Shown: piece by piece, positions 62,221 to 64,000 of the stretch
Layout of the letters: every line of letters starts with the position of its first letter
Position numbering within the stretch: the first letter of the stretch is position 1
Source: DATFDN01 sp035685165
Lineage (GTDB): Bacteria; Pseudomonadota; Alphaproteobacteria; Acetobacterales; Acetobacteraceae
Assembly: GCA_035685165.1 (NCBI GenBank)
Contig: DASRBI010000004.1
Location: forward strand, 214,429-278,428
DNA: 64,000 nucleotides
Direction: 5' to 3'
Notes under the pieces: model-generated
What the model saw: the letters and a program-made list of their open reading frames with translations, nothing else
The model's database searches: none
What the model was told of the DNA's origin: nothing
Made by a program: the position numbers and the translations under genes

Positions 62221-63642
62221 ATGAGCTTTCCGCAAAGCCGCCATCATGCCCAAGCGACGTCGCCGCCGCACCGGCCGCGCAACCTCGCGCGCTACGTCTC
62301 GCCGCAGCGCTGGGCGCGCTATGCGCGCGTGCACCAGCTCCGGCTCCGCCAGCGCGCGATGTTCGTGCTGGGCGGGATGGCGATCGGCCTCGCCGGCGTG
62401 GTGATGGCGCTCGGCGCGACCCGGGCCGAGTCTCTGTTCAGCCGCTTGCTCGGCGTCTGGCCACAGGCCCCCTGGGTCGTCACCCCGCTCGGCTTCGTAC
62501 TGATCGCCTGGCTGACGCGCCGCTTCGTGCCGAACGCCGAGGGCAGCGGCATCCCGCAGGCGATCGCCGCGCGCGCCCTCTGGAGCCGCCAGGAGCGCGG
62601 CAAGCTCGTCTCGCTCTGGATTGGCATCAACAAGATTTTTCTCACGCTCGCCGGGCTTTGCATCGGCGCCTCGATCGGGCGCGAGGGGCCGACCGTGCAG
62701 GTGGGCGCCTCCATCATGTTCGCGATCGGCCGTTTCTCGCCCGCCCGCCAGCCCGGCCTGATCCTCGCCGGCGCCTCGGCCGGCATCGCGGCGGCCTTCA
62801 ACACGCCGCTCGCCGGGGTGATCTTCGGCATCGAGGAAATGAGCCGCTCGTTCGACGAGCGCGCCAACGGGCTGATGATCGCCGCCGTCGTCGCCGCCGG
62901 CATCGTCTCGATCGCCGCGCTCGGCAACTACACCTATTTCGGCGTCACCGCCGCCACCTTGCACACCGCCTGGGGCTGGGCGGCGGTGCCGGTCTGCGGC
63001 GTGGTGGGCGGGCTCGCGGGCGGCCTGTTCAGCCGGGCGCTGGTGGAAATCCCGCGCCGGCTGCCCGGCGCCTGGGGCGTCGCGATCCGGCGCCATCCCC
63101 TGCTGTTCGCGCTCGGCTGCGGCTTCGTCGTCGCGGTGTGCGGCCACTTCTCGGACGAGCGCGTGTTCGGCACCGGCTACGAGCATGTCCGGATGCTGCT
63201 GGAAAAAGGCGGCGGCCTCAGCGGATGGTTCGCGCCGCTCAAGCTGATCGCGACCGCCGCCTCCTCGGTCGCCGGCATCCCGGGCGGCCTCTTTTCGCCT
63301 TCGCTCGCGGTCGGCGCCGGCGTCGGTTACGATATCTGGCTTTTGTTTCCGCACGCCTCGCTCGGCGCGCTCGTGCTGCTCGGAATGGTCGGCTATTTCG
63401 CCGGCGTCGTGCAGGCGCCGATCACCGCCTTCGCGATCGTCGCCGAGATGACCGCCGATCACAGCATGATCGTGCCGCTGATGGGCAGCGCGCTGATCGG
63501 CAGCACTGCCTCCAAGCTGATCTGCCCCGAGGGGGTCTATCACATCCTATCGCGCAACTACCGCCGCGCCTTCACGGGCGAGGCGGCGATGCCGGCCCCC
63601 GGTGCGGCGATCGCCCTCACCCCCTCCCACGAAAGCGGGTGA
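62221..63642 (+). CDS. ClC-family chloride channel/antiporter
   Basis: 473 residues with about 16 helix-like segments. All ClC selectivity motifs are seen: PNAEGSGIPQAIAA (GSGIP), GASIGREGPTVQVGASIM (GREGP with the gating Glu) and GIPGGLFSPSLAVGAGVG (GxFxP). The Tyr-type motif lies further on. It exchanges chloride and protons or conducts chloride across the inner membrane, often linked to acid resistance. No C-terminal CBS domains are present. It starts 69 bp after the binding-protein gene. Confidence 0.94.
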   Translation: MSFPQSRHHAQATSPPHRPRNLARYVSPQRWARYARVHQLRLRQRAMFVLGGMAIGLAGVVMALGATRAESLFSRLLGVWPQAPWVVTPLGFVLIAWLTRRFVPNAEGSGIPQAIAARALWSRQERGKLVSLWIGINKIFLTLAGLCIGASIGREGPTVQVGASIMFAIGRFSPARQPGLILAGASAGIAAAFNTPLAGVIFGIEEMSRSFDERANGLMIAAVVAAGIVSIAALGNYTYFGVTAATLHTAWGWAAVPVCGVVGGLAGGLFSRALVEIPRRLPGAWGVAIRRHPLLFALGCGFVVAVCGHFSDERVFGTGYEHVRMLLEKGGGLSGWFAPLKLIATAASSVAGIPGGLFSPSLAVGAGVGYDIWLLFPHASLGALVLLGMVGYFAGVVQAPITAFAIVAEMTADHSMIVPLMGSALIGSTASKLICPEGVYHILSRNYRRAFTGEAAMPAPGAAIALTPSHESG

Positions 63643-63884
63643 CGGCAGAGCCCAAAACTTCCCCCGCCCCTTGCCGGAGGGGGACAAGAGAGGGGTCCGC
63701 GCGCCGAAAGGTTTCACAGGGAGGACACCGCGAGCAACGGCGGACCACCGAACCCTCCGTGGCCCTCCGTGGCGCTCCGTGTCTCCTTCGCGCCCGCCGC
63801 GTGCCGGTGCAGTCCATTACCTTTCCAACGTTATTATGTTGGCCAGAATGAGCCCCCGAAAATCCGCCCCGCCATCCCGCCGGC
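63643..63884. other. Intergenic region with short CTCCGTGG repeats
   Basis: No gene seen. Three near-copies of a 10-bp unit (CCCTCCGTGG, CCCTCCGTGG, CGCTCCGTGT) lie at 63753-63782. A Cys/Gly-rich stem candidate (CCCCCGCCCC and GGAGGGGG) at 63662-63684 could end clc transcription. Confidence 0.5.
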
Positions 63885-64000
63885 TCACGTAAACCCGTCG
63901 TCCGCCGCCTTGGGCGGGCGCCCCGCCGCCGCCTCGCTCCGCAGCCAGGCGCGCACCTCCGCCAGCTGCCGCAGCAGCTCCTCCTTGGGGCGCGGCGTGA
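63885..64000 (-). CDS. C-terminus of an unidentified protein (partial)
   Basis: The minus strand carries the last 37 codons of a gene entering from the right edge: TPRPKEELLRQLAEVRAWLR then AAAGRPPKAADDGFT and TGA at 63885-63887. The heptad-like Leu spacing (ELLRQLAEVRAWL) suggests a terminal helix. Too short to assign a family. Confidence 0.55.
   Translation of the reverse strand, partial: TPRPKEELLRQLAEVRAWLRSEAAAGRPPKAADDGFT

Noticed and set aside
62182..63543. Minus-strand frame of 453 codons opposite the ClC gene
   Set aside because: Antisense shadow, Ala/Arg/Asp/His-rich with no recognisable domain, opposite a clearly identified gene.
63753..63782. CRISPR-like array
   Set aside because: Three adjacent 10-bp units without spacers; a simple short repeat.

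Overview
The window is GC-rich DNA with the tight gene packing typical of an alphaproteobacterium: many ATGA/GTGA stop-start overlaps and frequent GTG and TTG starts. The repertoire (Tat-exported binding proteins, paired acyl-CoA dehydrogenases, narGHJI with a NarK transporter and a cysteine-poor Crp/Fnr regulator, inositol catabolism, HflKC, Mrp) fits a metabolically versatile, possibly Rhodospirillales or Acetobacteraceae-like heterotroph that can respire nitrate. No marker gene fixes the taxon, so that placement is inference.

Layout. 1-0.6 kb: the start of an exporter gene and its MarR regulator. 0.7-4.1 kb: rmlBACD for dTDP-L-rhamnose. 4.2-9.2 kb: a LysR gene divergent from a flavin monooxygenase, an ABC substrate-binding protein and an SMP-30 lactonase. 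8.5-13.0 kb: a TetR-controlled acyl-CoA catabolic operon with a perfect 16-bp palindrome in front of it. 13.1-17.3 kb: alkyl sulfatase, MFS transporter and IclR regulator. 17.3-18.9 kb: a muconolactone isomerase remnant, then a RIC/YtfE repair protein and a small membrane protein. 19.1-28.8 kb: narK-narGHJI with a parvulin foldase, and a divergent Crp/Fnr regulator across an FNR-type box.

28.9-48.5 kb is a genomic island. An ancestral tRNA-Arg(CCG) is cut in its anticodon loop. Its 3' half lies at 28891-28935 and its 5' half at 48421-48460, and the two complement each other exactly. An intact tRNA-Arg(CCG) sits just inside the right end (48092-48168). A 22-bp near-repeat (19/22) lies about 100-125 bp inside each tRNA half. 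The island edges are scrap: an integrase piece, a HEPN-like gene, a helicase remnant, joined trbJ/trbF/trbG/trbI fragments, a phage-like piece, an IS3 remnant and a Fic gene lacking its core.

The island's cargo (33.0-45.8 kb) is a stress-tolerance locus of the transmissible heat-resistance (tLST/LHR) type. Leftward run ftsH, clpG/clpK, an HPF-sigma fusion, hdeD, an NDUFS4-like gene (frameshifted), a rhomboid protease, a Clp-fold membrane protease, thioredoxin and a KefB-like antiporter. Rightward run three hsp20 genes (two broken) and psiE. Together they cover disaggregation, membrane and soluble proteolysis, redox and acid or ion stress, and perhaps ribosome hibernation.

48.5-64.0 kb returns to backbone: hflKC, mrp/apbC, a JmjC oxygenase, an inositol cluster (iolE, iolD, iolG, a second isomerase, an inositol-monophosphatase-family enzyme), a NitT/TauT-type ABC transporter with a divergent signal-less binding protein, a ClC channel and the end of an unrecognised gene.
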